NCBI RefSeq assembly: GCF_020075545.1
Contig: NZ_JAIQZK010000005.1
Location: forward strand, 1 to 64,000
DNA: 64,000 nucleotides
Origin: Nocardioides sp. TRM66260-LWL
Lineage (GTDB): Bacteria; Actinomycetota; Actinomycetes; Propionibacteriales; Nocardioidaceae
Direction: 5' to 3'
Under the pieces are notes generated by a model, which had not been told where the DNA came from, searched no databases, and was given only the letters and a program-made list of their open reading frames with translations. Position 1 is the first letter of the stretch; the number at the start of each line of letters is the position of its first letter. The position numbers and the translations under genes are program-made. Shown piece after piece: positions 16,635 through 25,569 of this stretch.

Positions 16635-19600
16635 CTAGCCAGCGGCCCAGTCGCGTTGATCCAAGACCGCCTCGGTACGGGGCGGGAGGTCCTCGTCGAA
16701 CCGGTCCACCACGTTGGTTCGGACCAGGGCGTCGGCCGCTGCTCGCCCCGACTCAGCCTCGGCAGCCGCGGCCAGATCGAGCCACGCGACGTCGGTGTAG
16801 GGGTTGGCCTTGCGAGCCGCTTCACATGCCAGCCGCACCAGGTCCATTCGACCCTCGGCGACCGCGCGGGTGGCCAGGACGTGGGCGACCTTCTGGATCG
16901 CCGAACTCATGATGTCGTCGTGTCGTTGTCCCTTGAACAGCCACGGGAACCGGCGATCGGTCGAGGCCTCGAAGGGTGCGCCGGCGACCAGTGAGAGAGC
17001 GGTGACCAAGTCCTGCTCCCCGCCGACGTCGCCCAGCTTGCGGGCTCGGAAGTGCAGCCGGCGGAACAGGTCGAAGTCAACGAGTACCCCGCCGGTGCCC
17101 GTCACCAGTCCGTAGGTCGGAGCGCCGCGGCGGGCGCCGTCGCTCGCTCCCGCTTCGGGCAGCCAGTCGCTTCCGTCGGGACGGGTGCCCAGCAGGTAGC
17201 GGGCATCAGTGGCGCGGTTCTGGACCGTCTTCGTGGTCTTCCACCCGAACGCGTCGGCAGCCCGCTCGCCGGTCACTCCGCGGTCCTGGCAGGCGAGGTA
17301 GGCGATGAAGGAGATCGTGCCGGCGAGGTTGCTCAACCCAGTCGGGTCTCCCCCGCCGCGCACCTGCACGTCGACCGGGCCGAGCAGTCGAATCTTCGGG
17401 CGGGGCGAGGTCTCGTCGAACCAGTCCGCGAGGTCCTCGGCCAACGTGGGGTCGATCGCCTCGATCTCTTCCAGGGTCGCTGCAGGGATGCTGGGCGCCG
17501 CCACGGCGAGGTCCTCGACCGTGGTGGCGGCGGTGGCCAGGTACACGGCGTCGGCGTCGGGCAGCAGCGATGAGGGGTCGTTGCCGTCGGTGTGCCGCGG
17601 CTCGGTGTACTCCTCACGCAATGACCCGTCGGCGAGCGCGTACTTCCCCAATGGCCCGTCGTCGCTCTCCGGTGCCGGCATCGGCTGATCCTCGAGATTG
17701 CGGGTCGAGGTCAGCAGAGCGGCCATTGCCTCGGCCTCCGAGGCGGGCAACGTGAACGCCCTGACGCTGATCCCCCACATCGGCAGGAACGCCATCCCGT
17801 CCCCCGTCAGCTCGACCGCCGGGGCCTCCTCCTCGCCGTGCACCACCACGATTCGGGAGCGTTGCCGCATCGTCAGGTCGTCCACGAGGTCGCCCTCGGG
17901 TCGCGACGGCACCACGACCACCACCGGATGAGTGGTGTCCAGCACCAGGCCGTCACGGCGCCGTGTGAGGACGTCAGCGTCAAGGTTCTGCTCGACCTCG
18001 TCGATCTCACCGACCAGCCCGGCGGCCCGAGCTAGGGCGACGTGGCGGTCCACCTGACGCAGACGGGTGGGGTTCAGCCCGATGGTCTCGGAACCGAATT
18101 GGTCGGCCAACATGACCTCGCTGCCCTCGGACCAGGCGTTGACGGCCAGTTCGGCCACCAGGAACCGCGCCAGGTCGGCGACCTGCTGGGGCTCCCCGCC
18201 AATCCCGAACGTGCCCAGCGTCTCGAGGTCGAGCAGCCAAGTGCGGCCTCCTTCGTCCTGGCCGATCGTCACCAACGCCGGGTAAGGCGCGGGCTGTGTC
18301 TCGAGGTCGGCCTCGAGGAAGGTCCAGCGCGGCAACATCCAGGCGCGGGCATCATCAGTGGCCGACCAGCCTTCCGGCACCTCCCCGACCGCCGGATGGG
18401 TGAACAACAACGTCAGGTCCTCGCCACCAAGCACGGCGGCCCCGAGCTGGGGCAGCGGGTTGCCCGCGGCATGGCAGCACGCCGCCACATGCCGCAGCGC
18501 ACGGTCGAGGAACTCGACGTCGTCTTGGGCATCGGTGCCATGCTCGACTATGGCCTGCTCGACCGCGGCAAGCTCGTCGGGCGTCGAGGCAATGGTTCGA
18601 CCGATGCGACGGCGACGGAACTGCCTGCGTCGGTTCGCCGCCACCAGACCCAGCGCACCGACCGAGAGACACACTGCGCTCGCCAACAGCGCCCGCAGCG
18701 CGGTGATCCCGTCGTCGTGCTCCGGTGCCTGCACCTGATCTGGTGGCGTCGCCTCCCCGGTCGTCGTGTCCGCGCCCAGGGGCGCCGCTGGAGCAGTTGG
18801 CTCCACTGGAGCCGCCGGCGTACTCGGGACCTGCCCCGGGACCTGTTCCGGGGCCTGGTCGGGCGCCTGGTCAGTGCCTTTGGGAGCGGTCTGTTGGTCC
18901 CCCGTCGCCGGCCCGTGGACCTCGCTGGAGTCGGGGCCGGTCTCCCCGCTGTGCCTGCCTTCTGTCTGCTCGTGCCGGTTCGCCGGCGAGACTCCGGGAA
19001 GGACCAGGACCTGCCCCGGCAAGATCAGGTCGGGGTCGGCACCGATGACCGTGCGGTTGGCGTCGTACAGCTCGGGCCAGCTCTCGGCGTCGCCGGTCGT
19101 CTCCTGCGAGATCGCACTGAGGGTGTCGCCTGGCTCGACGACATGCTCAGCGACGTGGTCGGTCTGAGCTCCCGGCGCGCCGGCGCCGGGAAGGTTCGTT
19201 GCGTCCGCGGGCACCCGCAGTTCCCAGCCGGGTTCCAGCGTGCGGGGGTTGCTGAAGATGCGCCCGTCGGGCATCACTCGCCCGTGGTTCAGGTCGGCGA
19301 TCTCCTGCCATCGGAACCCGTCTCCCAGATGTGCCTCGGCCAGAGCCCACAACGTGTCCCCACGCTCGGTAACGATCGTCGGGTCACCCTGCTGGGTGTG
19401 CTGGGTGTGCTCGACGACCGGGGTTGCGCTCGCAGCGGTCGGCGTGGTTGCGGGAGCAGCTGCCTGGACCGCCACGTGGGCCACCGGAGCGAGCGGCACC
19501 GCCGGGGCGGCCTCGGCCCGAGCGACGTGCGAGCTCAGCAGGGTTGAGGTCACCCCCACGGCCAGCACGGTGTGGACCAGCAGGCGCATGAACCGCTGCT

Positions 19601-19880
19601 GTCCGCCGAGCGCGATCGGCATCCGTGAGGCGCCAGAGGTTTCGTGGCGCAGCGCCGGTGGGATCTCCCATAGCGTGCACAGCACCAGTTGGGCCCACAC
19701 GAACCAGCCCAGCACCGAGAGCAACCCGAGCACGGCCGAGTTGCTCATGAGCGAGAGCTCGTCGATGCCTCCAGCGGGCCAGGGGTTGCCCACCGCGGCG
19801 ATCAGCAGGGCAGGAAAGCCCACGAGGATGCCGAGCAGCACCAGAAGTGCGCCGAGCCGCGTGAGAAGTCGGACCATCAT
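16635..19880 (-). CDS. LysM-repeat membrane protein with C-terminal transcriptional-activator-like (BTAD/SARP) domain
   Basis: A 1081-residue protein. It has hydrophobic segments near residues 8-30, 46-70 and 100-116, then an Ala/Pro linker, two LysM modules (about 168-224, VTERGDTLWALAEAHLG, and 246-296, VVEPGDTLSAISQET) and a Pro/Thr/Gln linker. Another membrane helix at about 388-412 is followed by RRRQFRRRR. The roughly 670-residue cytoplasmic part ends in a winged-helix plus helical-repeat region (IRLLGPVDVQVRGG, then TYGLVTGTGGVLVDFDLF), as in BTAD/SARP activators. LysM binds peptidoglycan outside the cell, so the protein could link wall state to a cytoplasmic effector. It lies between the Tad-like genes and the T4SS genes. 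GGAGG precedes the start. Confidence 0.85.
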   Translation of the reverse strand: MMVRLLTRLGALLVLLGILVGFPALLIAAVGNPWPAGGIDELSLMSNSAVLGLLSVLGWFVWAQLVLCTLWEIPPALRHETSGASRMPIALGGQQRFMRLLVHTVLAVGVTSTLLSSHVARAEAAPAVPLAPVAHVAVQAAAPATTPTAASATPVVEHTQHTQQGDPTIVTERGDTLWALAEAHLGDGFRWQEIADLNHGRVMPDGRIFSNPRTLEPGWELRVPADATNLPGAGAPGAQTDHVAEHVVEPGDTLSAISQETTGDAESWPELYDANRTVIGADPDLILPGQVLVLPGVSPANRHEQTEGRHSGETGPDSSEVHGPATGDQQTAPKGTDQAPDQAPEQVPGQVPSTPAAPVEPTAPAAPLGADTTTGEATPPDQVQAPEHDDGITALRALLASAVCLSVGALGLVAANRRRQFRRRRIGRTIASTPDELAAVEQAIVEHGTDAQDDVEFLDRALRHVAACCHAAGNPLPQLGAAVLGGEDLTLLFTHPAVGEVPEGWSATDDARAWMLPRWTFLEADLETQPAPYPALVTIGQDEGGRTWLLDLETLGTFGIGGEPQQVADLARFLVAELAVNAWSEGSEVMLADQFGSETIGLNPTRLRQVDRHVALARAAGLVGEIDEVEQNLDADVLTRRRDGLVLDTTHPVVVVVPSRPEGDLVDDLTMRQRSRIVVVHGEEEAPAVELTGDGMAFLPMWGISVRAFTLPASEAEAMAALLTSTRNLEDQPMPAPESDDGPLGKYALADGSLREEYTEPRHTDGNDPSSLLPDADAVYLATAATTVEDLAVAAPSIPAATLEEIEAIDPTLAEDLADWFDETSPRPKIRLLGPVDVQVRGGGDPTGLSNLAGTISFIAYLACQDRGVTGERAADAFGWKTTKTVQNRATDARYLLGTRPDGSDWLPEAGASDGARRGAPTYGLVTGTGGVLVDFDLFRRLHFRARKLGDVGGEQDLVTALSLVAGAPFEASTDRRFPWLFKGQRHDDIMSSAIQKVAHVLATRAVAEGRMDLVRLACEAARKANPYTDVAWLDLAAAAEAESGRAAADALVRTNVVDRFDEDLPPRTEAVLDQRDWAAG

Positions 19881-19898
19881 GATTCTCTTCCTCCGGAC

Positions 19899-20333
19899 CT
19901 AGTTCGGACCCGTGATTGACGTAGCGGTCCCGGTCTCGTCGACTGGGAAGCTCTTGAAGCCGATGACGCCCAAGAAGGCGTTGTCGGACTTGCCGGTCAC
20001 CTGCACCGTGACGTCGAGCCCGTTGATGCTGACCGTCCCTTGCCAGCCGGCCTGGGCCAGGATCTGGTTGGCACGCTGGACCGCGGTGGCTTGGTTGATG
20101 CCTTCGGCGCCGTCGCGGACGCCGCGCATCTCGTCGGCGGCCGCCCGCGCGGCCTGTTCGGCGCTGCGGTGGGCGCTGATCCTGCTGTTCATCGCGTTGC
20201 CGCCGTCGTAGACCAGGCCCAACAGGATCAAGAAGACCCCCGAGGCCATGAAGATCGTCCACACCGACACCACGCCCCGCTCATCGCGCGGCGCCCGCGG
20301 GCGAGCCCGGACCCGGGCGCCCAGGCGCCTCAC
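19899..20333 (-). CDS. TadG/TadE-like pilus assembly protein
   Basis: A 144-residue protein with a basic N-terminus, the motif PRDERGVVSVW and one membrane helix (TIFMASGVFLILLGLVYDG), then an external domain. The layout is that of TadE/TadG pseudopilins of Flp pili. It shares the DERG motif with the three neighbouring pilin-like proteins but has Trp, not Glu, at the +5 position after the Gly. It overlaps the next gene upstream by 4 bases. Confidence 0.8.
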   Translation of the reverse strand: MRRLGARVRARPRAPRDERGVVSVWTIFMASGVFLILLGLVYDGGNAMNSRISAHRSAEQAARAAADEMRGVRDGAEGINQATAVQRANQILAQAGWQGTVSINGLDVTVQVTGKSDNAFLGVIGFKSFPVDETGTATSITGPN

Positions 20334-20797
20334 GGGAGTCTCCGGTACTGCTCAATAGGCACCACGGCGGTGGCGGTGAAGTCCTTGGAACCAGGTAGCC
20401 CGAATCCGACGACATCGCTGAGGTTCGCGTGGCAAGTGACGGTCACCTTGACCTGCCCGGAGGTGCGGAAGTCGGTACCGGCGAAGGAGACCGTCATCTG
20501 GGTGCAGGCCTTGCCGCGGTCGGTCAGGGAGTTCTGGGCCGCCTCACGGCCCGCGATCTGGGCGGCATCGACGTTCTGTTCCAGCGACGCCGCTCGCGCG
20601 GCAGCGTAGGCGGCATCGTCGACCTGGCTGCGGGAGTCGATAAAGCGTCCGGCGCCAACCACGGTGATGATGAAGCCGACCAGCACGGTCGCCATCAGCA
20701 GCAGCTCGGCCGAGGCGTAACCGCGCTCGTCCCTGGCGAGACCGAGTCGCCGCCACTGGGCCGCAGCACGAGCTCGAAGGACCCGGGCGGTGATCAT
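20330..20797 (-). CDS. TadE-like pseudopilin
   Basis: A 155-residue protein. After a basic leader the motif LARDERGYASAELLLM precedes a hydrophobic helix. Glu at +5 after the Gly is the hallmark of prepilin-type signals. The external domain has two Cys (KACTQ, VTCHANL), possibly a disulfide. It is in a run of ATGA-overlapping genes with two other TadE/G-like proteins. Confidence 0.82.
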   Translation of the reverse strand: MITARVLRARAAAQWRRLGLARDERGYASAELLLMATVLVGFIITVVGAGRFIDSRSQVDDAAYAAARAASLEQNVDAAQIAGREAAQNSLTDRGKACTQMTVSFAGTDFRTSGQVKVTVTCHANLSDVVGFGLPGSKDFTATAVVPIEQYRRLP

Positions 20798-21201
20798 TGG
20801 GCGAACCGTTCGCGTGGGACCGTTGCTGTGGCCGAGACCCTCTTGGTCATGCCCGGCACCAGCGTCATCACCTCACCGGAAACCGTCACCGTGACCTCTG
20901 TCGGGCTCAGAGTGATTGTGACGTTGGTGTTGGACAGGTCGCTGCCACTGTCGGCGAGGTAGTCGTTCGCGGTCTGTCGACCGTCGGCCTCAGTGCCGTC
21001 CCAAGCCGCTGCGGAGACGGCGGACTCGCGTGCCGCTGCGTGCACGATCCGGTCGTTGTACAGCTGCACGGACCACTGCACCAGCAGCAAGAAGATGAGC
21101 ATCACCACGGGCATGACGAGCACGAACTCCGGAGCGCCGTAGCCACGCTCGTCGCGTGTGCGCCGGTCCTTCAGCGCCGAGATGCGGGTGCGGATGGTCA
21201 T
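20794..21201 (-). CDS. TadE-like pseudopilin
   Basis: A 135-residue protein with motif TRDERGYGAPEFVLVM followed by a hydrophobic helix (VVMLIFLLLVQWSVQL). It has Glu at +5 after the Gly and a beta-rich external domain. It is the second of three tandem TadE/G-like genes and is likely a minor pseudopilin that helps initiate or shape the Flp-like fibre. Confidence 0.82.
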   Translation of the reverse strand: MTIRTRISALKDRRTRDERGYGAPEFVLVMPVVMLIFLLLVQWSVQLYNDRIVHAAARESAVSAAAWDGTEADGRQTANDYLADSGSDLSNTNVTITLSPTEVTVTVSGEVMTLVPGMTKRVSATATVPRERFAQ

Positions 21202-21237
21202 CGTTGAGTCGTCCAGTCGTGTGGCCCCGGGGTGGGG

Positions 21238-21438
21238 TCACTGGCCGCCGTTGAGCTCGTTGCCCTTGTTGGTGACGAAGGTCTTCACGGCGATGATCGC
21301 CAAGGCTGCGATCGCGAGGATGCCGAGCAGGAGCACCAGGTACTCCGGTGCGCTGGCGCCTCGCTCGTCGCGCTGGGTCATTTCCCAGCGTGAGCGCACG
21401 TAGGCGATCGCCATCTGCAGGTGGTTGAACTCGTTCAT
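21238..21438 (-). CDS. Flp-like major pilin
   Basis: A 66-residue protein with leader ending TQRDERG, mature start ASAPEYLVLL (Glu at +5, Tyr at +6) and one long helix (GILAIAALAIIAVKTFV). This size and motif are typical of Flp pilins, which polymerise into thin bundle-forming pili. It lies between the TadC and TadE-like genes. It has its own ribosome site (GGAAAGGAC) just before the ATG, which suits high expression. Confidence 0.85.
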   Translation of the reverse strand: MNEFNHLQMAIAYVRSRWEMTQRDERGASAPEYLVLLLGILAIAALAIIAVKTFVTNKGNELNGGQ

Positions 21439-21489
21439 CGGGTTGGTCCTTTCCGAGGCAAGGGTGGAGCTGGTGGGTTGGTGCGCGGG

Positions 21490-22398
21490 CTATGCGGTGA
21501 ACAGGAACAAGACGCGGGCGAGGATCACGTAGGCGGCCGCGACGAGCGCCATGATCATCAAGGTGTTGCGCATCGCATCGGTCGACTTGCTCGCGCGTGC
21601 GTTGGCGTCGGCCAGCCGGGCATCGCGCATCGACTGAGCGCGGGCGATGAGGGTGTTGCGGATGCTGGTGCCCTCGTCTTGGGCCAGGTTCATCGATGCT
21701 CGAAGGTCAATCAGTTCGACGACGCCGAACCGTTCGCCGATCTCGCCGAGCGCCTGCCAGGGCGTCATGCCGTTGGGGCGGGCGTTGTCGATCGCGTCGG
21801 CCAGAGTGTGGAACGCCCAGCCGGTGCCCTTGCCGGCAACGGTGGGCAGGGCTTCGGCGTGACTGCTGCCGCCCTCCATGGCCATCACGACAAGGTCGAG
21901 GAAGTCCGACAACGCATCGCACATCTCCTCACGCTTCGCCGCGGCGTCCTCGCGCAGCTTCTTGACCTCCGCGATGACCGCAACCACCCCGAACAGCAGG
22001 CCGATGGCAGGAGCGGCAAGGAGCGGGACACCAAGACCGGCGGCGTTGCCAAGGAGCACCAAAACGACCGGGCCCAGCAGGCCGATGAGGAACCACACCA
22101 GCGTCCTTGCCAGCCACTCCTCCATGGGCTGGCCGGTGACGGCGAGATCCCGCTCGTAGGTCTGCAGGTCGTCGGGTCGCTTGGTCCGTAGTTGCTCAGC
22201 GAACCACTCCGCGGCCTTCGTCGACCACGACTCCTCGCCCGCCGACACGTTGCGCTGAGAGCGACGATCCGCACGGGATCGGGCCCGCTCCCATCGTGCC
22301 GCCTGGTCGGCCAGTGGGGGCGCTGCGGGGAAGGCGAGCCGCTGCAAGCGAAGCAGGCCGAGAGCTGCGACCGCAGAGGCGATCAGGATCGCGATCAT
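21490..22398 (-). CDS. TadC-like (GspF family) pilus platform protein
   Basis: A 302-residue membrane protein of the type II secretion F family. It starts at the ATG at 22398 (MIAILIASAV), which overlaps the TadB stop by 4 bases. A longer in-frame reading upstream only duplicates the TadB region in the wrong frame. Membrane helices are at the N-terminus, at about 118-165 and at the C-terminus. The cytoplasmic part contains DALSDFLDLVVMAMEGG and the Glu/Gly-rich helix typical of T2SSF. With TadB it forms the inner-membrane platform on which TadA acts. Confidence 0.85.
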   Translation of the reverse strand: MIAILIASAVAALGLLRLQRLAFPAAPPLADQAARWERARSRADRRSQRNVSAGEESWSTKAAEWFAEQLRTKRPDDLQTYERDLAVTGQPMEEWLARTLVWFLIGLLGPVVLVLLGNAAGLGVPLLAAPAIGLLFGVVAVIAEVKKLREDAAAKREEMCDALSDFLDLVVMAMEGGSSHAEALPTVAGKGTGWAFHTLADAIDNARPNGMTPWQALGEIGERFGVVELIDLRASMNLAQDEGTSIRNTLIARAQSMRDARLADANARASKSTDAMRNTLMIMALVAAAYVILARVLFLFTA

Positions 22399-23282
22399 GA
22401 CACGACCCCCGCGCTCGCTCCGCCCATCAGTGCCTCGGCACCGGAAAGAAACCTGGGCTGAGGCTCTGGCGCCGCGAGGCGCTGGAGACGAACCAGGAGC
22501 GCTACGTAGGCGCCTGCCAGAACCGCGAGGAGACCCTGTCCGTACAGGGTGCTGTAGGGCTCGACCCATCCGCGCAGGAAGACCGCCTGCAGGCCGGCTA
22601 GGGCCAGCATGCCCAGCACGACCTGGTTGGACTGACGGCGTACGCCGTTGCGTTCGGTGAGCACCTTGCGGCGCATCTCCAGCTCGGCGCGGGTGTTGGA
22701 CGCCAGCGTGGTCAGGACACGCTTGAGGCTGCCTGCGCGCTGCTCGGCGGTCTGAGAAAGAGCGATTACGACCTTGTCGGCGCCGCGGTGGTCGACCTCG
22801 TCGGCGAACGCAGCCAACGCAATCGGCAGCGGGGTCCGCAGGTCCAGAGCGTTGACAAGATTGCGAAGGGGTCGCCGCAGGAGCATCGGGGCGCCTTCCA
22901 ACGTCGCCGGCAGGGCCTGCTCGAGGCCGGACTCGGCGGCCGCGGCGTCGCGCAGCGACTCGGTCCAGTTCGCGATCGCCTCGATCTTGGCGACGCTGGT
23001 CTTCTCGATCGCCCCCGAGCGGGCCAGCTTGGGCCACAGCAGCACGATCGCCACAGCCATCAGTCCCGCGACGGGCCAGCGCGTCAAGATCCCGACCGCG
23101 ACACCCACGATCACCGCGACCGTGACCGACCGGGCCGTCTGCGGGTAGTCGGCGACCTTGCGACGGGAGGTGACCACTCGGGCCGGCACGAGGCTCTTGC
23201 CCTGGGCGGTCCGGATGACGCCGATGACACCCAGGCACAAGGCCAGCACGCACGCGAGGAACAGGCCCATCAGATCTGCCAC
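22395..23282 (-). CDS. TadB-like (GspF family) pilus platform protein
   Basis: A 295-residue membrane protein with helices at about 4-24, 52-85, 220-240 and 245-265. The cytoplasmic T2SSF segment includes NWTESLRDAAAAESGLEQALPAT, as in TadB. It overlaps TadA by 13 bases and TadC by 4, giving the classic order tadA-tadB-tadC. Confidence 0.87.
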   Translation of the reverse strand: MADLMGLFLACVLALCLGVIGVIRTAQGKSLVPARVVTSRRKVADYPQTARSVTVAVIVGVAVGILTRWPVAGLMAVAIVLLWPKLARSGAIEKTSVAKIEAIANWTESLRDAAAAESGLEQALPATLEGAPMLLRRPLRNLVNALDLRTPLPIALAAFADEVDHRGADKVVIALSQTAEQRAGSLKRVLTTLASNTRAELEMRRKVLTERNGVRRQSNQVVLGMLALAGLQAVFLRGWVEPYSTLYGQGLLAVLAGAYVALLVRLQRLAAPEPQPRFLSGAEALMGGASAGVVS

Positions 23283-24766
23283 CTCTCGGCGTCCTCGGTG
23301 CCAGTCGCCTCACCGAAACGCTGCAGGGACTCTCCTGCGTCGGGGTCCCATCCGACCTCCAGGAGCGCCTCCTCGCGCATGATCGCCTTGCGGGTGAACT
23401 CGGTACGGCCGGTGACCTTGTTGTACTTCCACAGCTCGGTGGTCTTCACACTGGTTTCGTCGCGTCCGGTGATCTCGCGGATCGACTCGATCACGCGCCG
23501 CTGTCGGCCGTCGGCGGTGCGGATGCGGCGCATGAAGATGATGAAGTTCAGCGCGTTTGCGATCAGGCCGTTCGTGGCATCGAAGGGCAGCCGCTCTTGT
23601 GCCTGCAGGGCGTAGGTCTGGATCTTGCCGATGACGTCGCGCGAGGAGTTGGCGTGGATGGTGCTCAACGAGCCGTCGTTGCCCTGGGCCATCGCGTTGA
23701 GCATCGTGATGACCTCATCGCCCAGGACCTCTCCGACGATGACGCGAGACGCGCTCATGCGCAGGGAGTCGCGGACCAGGTCAGCCAACCCGACGGCACC
23801 CTTGCCCTCGACGTTCTCGAGCCTTTCCTCCAGCGGAACGATGTCGGGGTGGCGCTCAGGGTCCTCGTGTAGCCCGAGCTCGATCGAGCGCTCGACGGTG
23901 ACGAGTCGCTCGAACGGGTCGATCTCGGAGGCCAGAGCACGCAGCAGCGTCGTCTTCCCCGCGCTCACCGCTCCCGCGATCATCAGGTTCTGCCGCGACT
24001 TCACCAAGGCGGACAAGAACGCCGCCAGCTCGTGGTCGACGGTCCCCTCGCTGAGCAGATCCTTGGTCTGCATCGACTCCGAGACGCCGGCGGCGCGTTC
24101 CTGCTCGGCCAGGCCCGGGACCGGCAGCAGCGTGGCCTTCTTGTGCCGGTGCTTGCGGATCGAGATGGACAGCCCATTGGCGCTGACTCCCTGCACCGCG
24201 TGCAGTCGTGAACCATCGGGCAGCCGGAGCGTGACGTGGTAGTTGATCAGGTCGAAAGGACGAGTCGAAAGGCCGTCGTGCGCTGAGATCGTCTTGACGA
24301 TCTCCTCGAGCTCCTTGTCCGAGGAAGCGATCGGCGGCAGCTGAGCCTTCGTGCCGTCGGCGTAGGTGACGAACACGTTCTGCCAGCTGTTGATCACGAT
24401 GTCTTCGGCCTCGGGGTCCTCCAGCAGCTGGTCGAGGTTGCCGGCACCGAACAATTGGGCCTTCAACGCGGCCTCCAGCCGCAGACGGGCCTCCTGCTCC
24501 AGCGGCGTACGACCGTCCTCGACGAGCTCGGACTCGTACTGGGTCAGAACCGAGGCCAAGATCGCCTCGGTGTGCTGCCGGGCGTCCTCACCCTTGGGGG
24601 TCGGCTTGCCCTGGCTGCGGAACTCGGCCAGCGCCGTTGCACGCCGCGCCCCAACCCGCTGCTGAAGCCTCTTCACCAGCACCTGGTCGACCTGCACGAG
24701 TTGCTTCATCTGCAACGGTCGCAGGTTCGTATCGTTCCCGTTGCTGTGCGTGCCGCCCAACTCCAT
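23270..24766 (-). CDS. TadA/CpaF-type secretion ATPase (VirB11 superfamily)
   Basis: A 498-residue hexameric secretion ATPase. Walker A reads GAVSAGKTTLL, followed by an Asp-box-like segment (ERLVTVERSIELGLH), Walker B (RMSASRVIVGEVLGDE) and the His box (STIHANSSRD). I start it at the ATG at 24766, which shares one base with the upstream stop (TGATG) and has GGGGGAG seven bases before; the frame is open for another 55 codons upstream but that part reads as CpaE shadow. It would power the Flp-like pilus. As no other VirB11 is seen, it may also serve the T4SS. Confidence 0.92.
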   Translation of the reverse strand: MELGGTHSNGNDTNLRPLQMKQLVQVDQVLVKRLQQRVGARRATALAEFRSQGKPTPKGEDARQHTEAILASVLTQYESELVEDGRTPLEQEARLRLEAALKAQLFGAGNLDQLLEDPEAEDIVINSWQNVFVTYADGTKAQLPPIASSDKELEEIVKTISAHDGLSTRPFDLINYHVTLRLPDGSRLHAVQGVSANGLSISIRKHRHKKATLLPVPGLAEQERAAGVSESMQTKDLLSEGTVDHELAAFLSALVKSRQNLMIAGAVSAGKTTLLRALASEIDPFERLVTVERSIELGLHEDPERHPDIVPLEERLENVEGKGAVGLADLVRDSLRMSASRVIVGEVLGDEVITMLNAMAQGNDGSLSTIHANSSRDVIGKIQTYALQAQERLPFDATNGLIANALNFIIFMRRIRTADGRQRRVIESIREITGRDETSVKTTELWKYNKVTGRTEFTRKAIMREEALLEVGWDPDAGESLQRFGEATGTEDAERWQI

Positions 24767-25569
24767 CACGCCACTCCCCCATCCGGCGCCGGATACGCCC
24801 GGACCCCGACCGCCTGGTTCAGCTGGTCGTTGAGAACCGCCGCCGAACGCAGCACAGGAGTCCTGGCGTCCTTGCCGCCGACCTTCGCTGCGTACATCAG
24901 CTCCACACCGTCCGGGTCCAACGCAATCCACCCGATGCCCGCGATCACACCCGCAGCGTTGCTGGGCGCGAGCATCTGGCCGACCTCGTCGACAACCCCG
25001 CCGGCGATGCGCTTCGGCGTCACGACGACCGGCACGATCACGGGAGGCGCGTTGCGGATGTTGGCCAGCACGGGCGCCAACCGTTCGAGGCGGTCCTTGA
25101 GGTGCATCACCGCCCCGACCTCGGGGCGGGTGACCATCACCACCACGTCGGCGGCGGCCGCGACCGGGATCGTCGGGGACGAGGAGTGGATCCGGCCCAA
25201 GTCAGCCACTACCCGCGAGGCAGAGTCCCGTAGGGCCTGGGCCAGCGGCGCCCAGGTCTTCACCCCGGCTGCCTGCTCGGCCGAGAAGTGCCCCGGCACG
25301 ATCCGCGTGGACTCGGTGAACTCGTGCGCCTTGCTGGCCACCAGCCCCGGGCTGTGCATCGTGCGAGCCTCACTCGCCAACGTCAGCACGGTCGGGGTGG
25401 GCGGGAAGGCCTCGCCCCGGCCGCCCGGCGCAGCACACCGCAGCGCCAGATCACCCCCGTAGGGGTCGACCTCGACGACCACCGCCGGCTCCGGCGTCGA
25501 GACGCCCAGCGCCAGCGCCGTCGTCGTCGACCCGGGAGCGCCACGGTCGCAGCACACCGCGATCAACAT
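24766..25569 (-). CDS. CpaE/MinD-like ATPase with deviant P-loop
   Basis: A 267-residue protein starting MLIAVCCDRGAPGSTTTALAL, a MinD/CpaE-type first strand and P-loop in which the usual lysine is replaced (GAPGSTTT). Later strands read ASRVVADLGRIH and AADVVVMVTRPE, as in ParA/MinD proteins. In Tad systems CpaE localises the pilus machinery. It overlaps the TadA and SAF-protein genes by single bases. A second MinD-like protein with a damaged P-loop occurs at 14145-15083. Confidence 0.75.
   Translation of the reverse strand: MLIAVCCDRGAPGSTTTALALGVSTPEPAVVVEVDPYGGDLALRCAAPGGRGEAFPPTPTVLTLASEARTMHSPGLVASKAHEFTESTRIVPGHFSAEQAAGVKTWAPLAQALRDSASRVVADLGRIHSSSPTIPVAAAADVVVMVTRPEVGAVMHLKDRLERLAPVLANIRNAPPVIVPVVVTPKRIAGGVVDEVGQMLAPSNAAGVIAGIGWIALDPDGVELMYAAKVGGKDARTPVLRSAAVLNDQLNQAVGVRAYPAPDGGVA

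Noticed and set aside
21490-23313. One long minus-strand reading of 607 residues that would fuse TadB- and TadC-like parts
   Set aside because: Its first half is TadB read in the wrong frame (Arg/Pro-rich). The real TadC start is the ATG at 22398 with an ATGA overlap to TadB.
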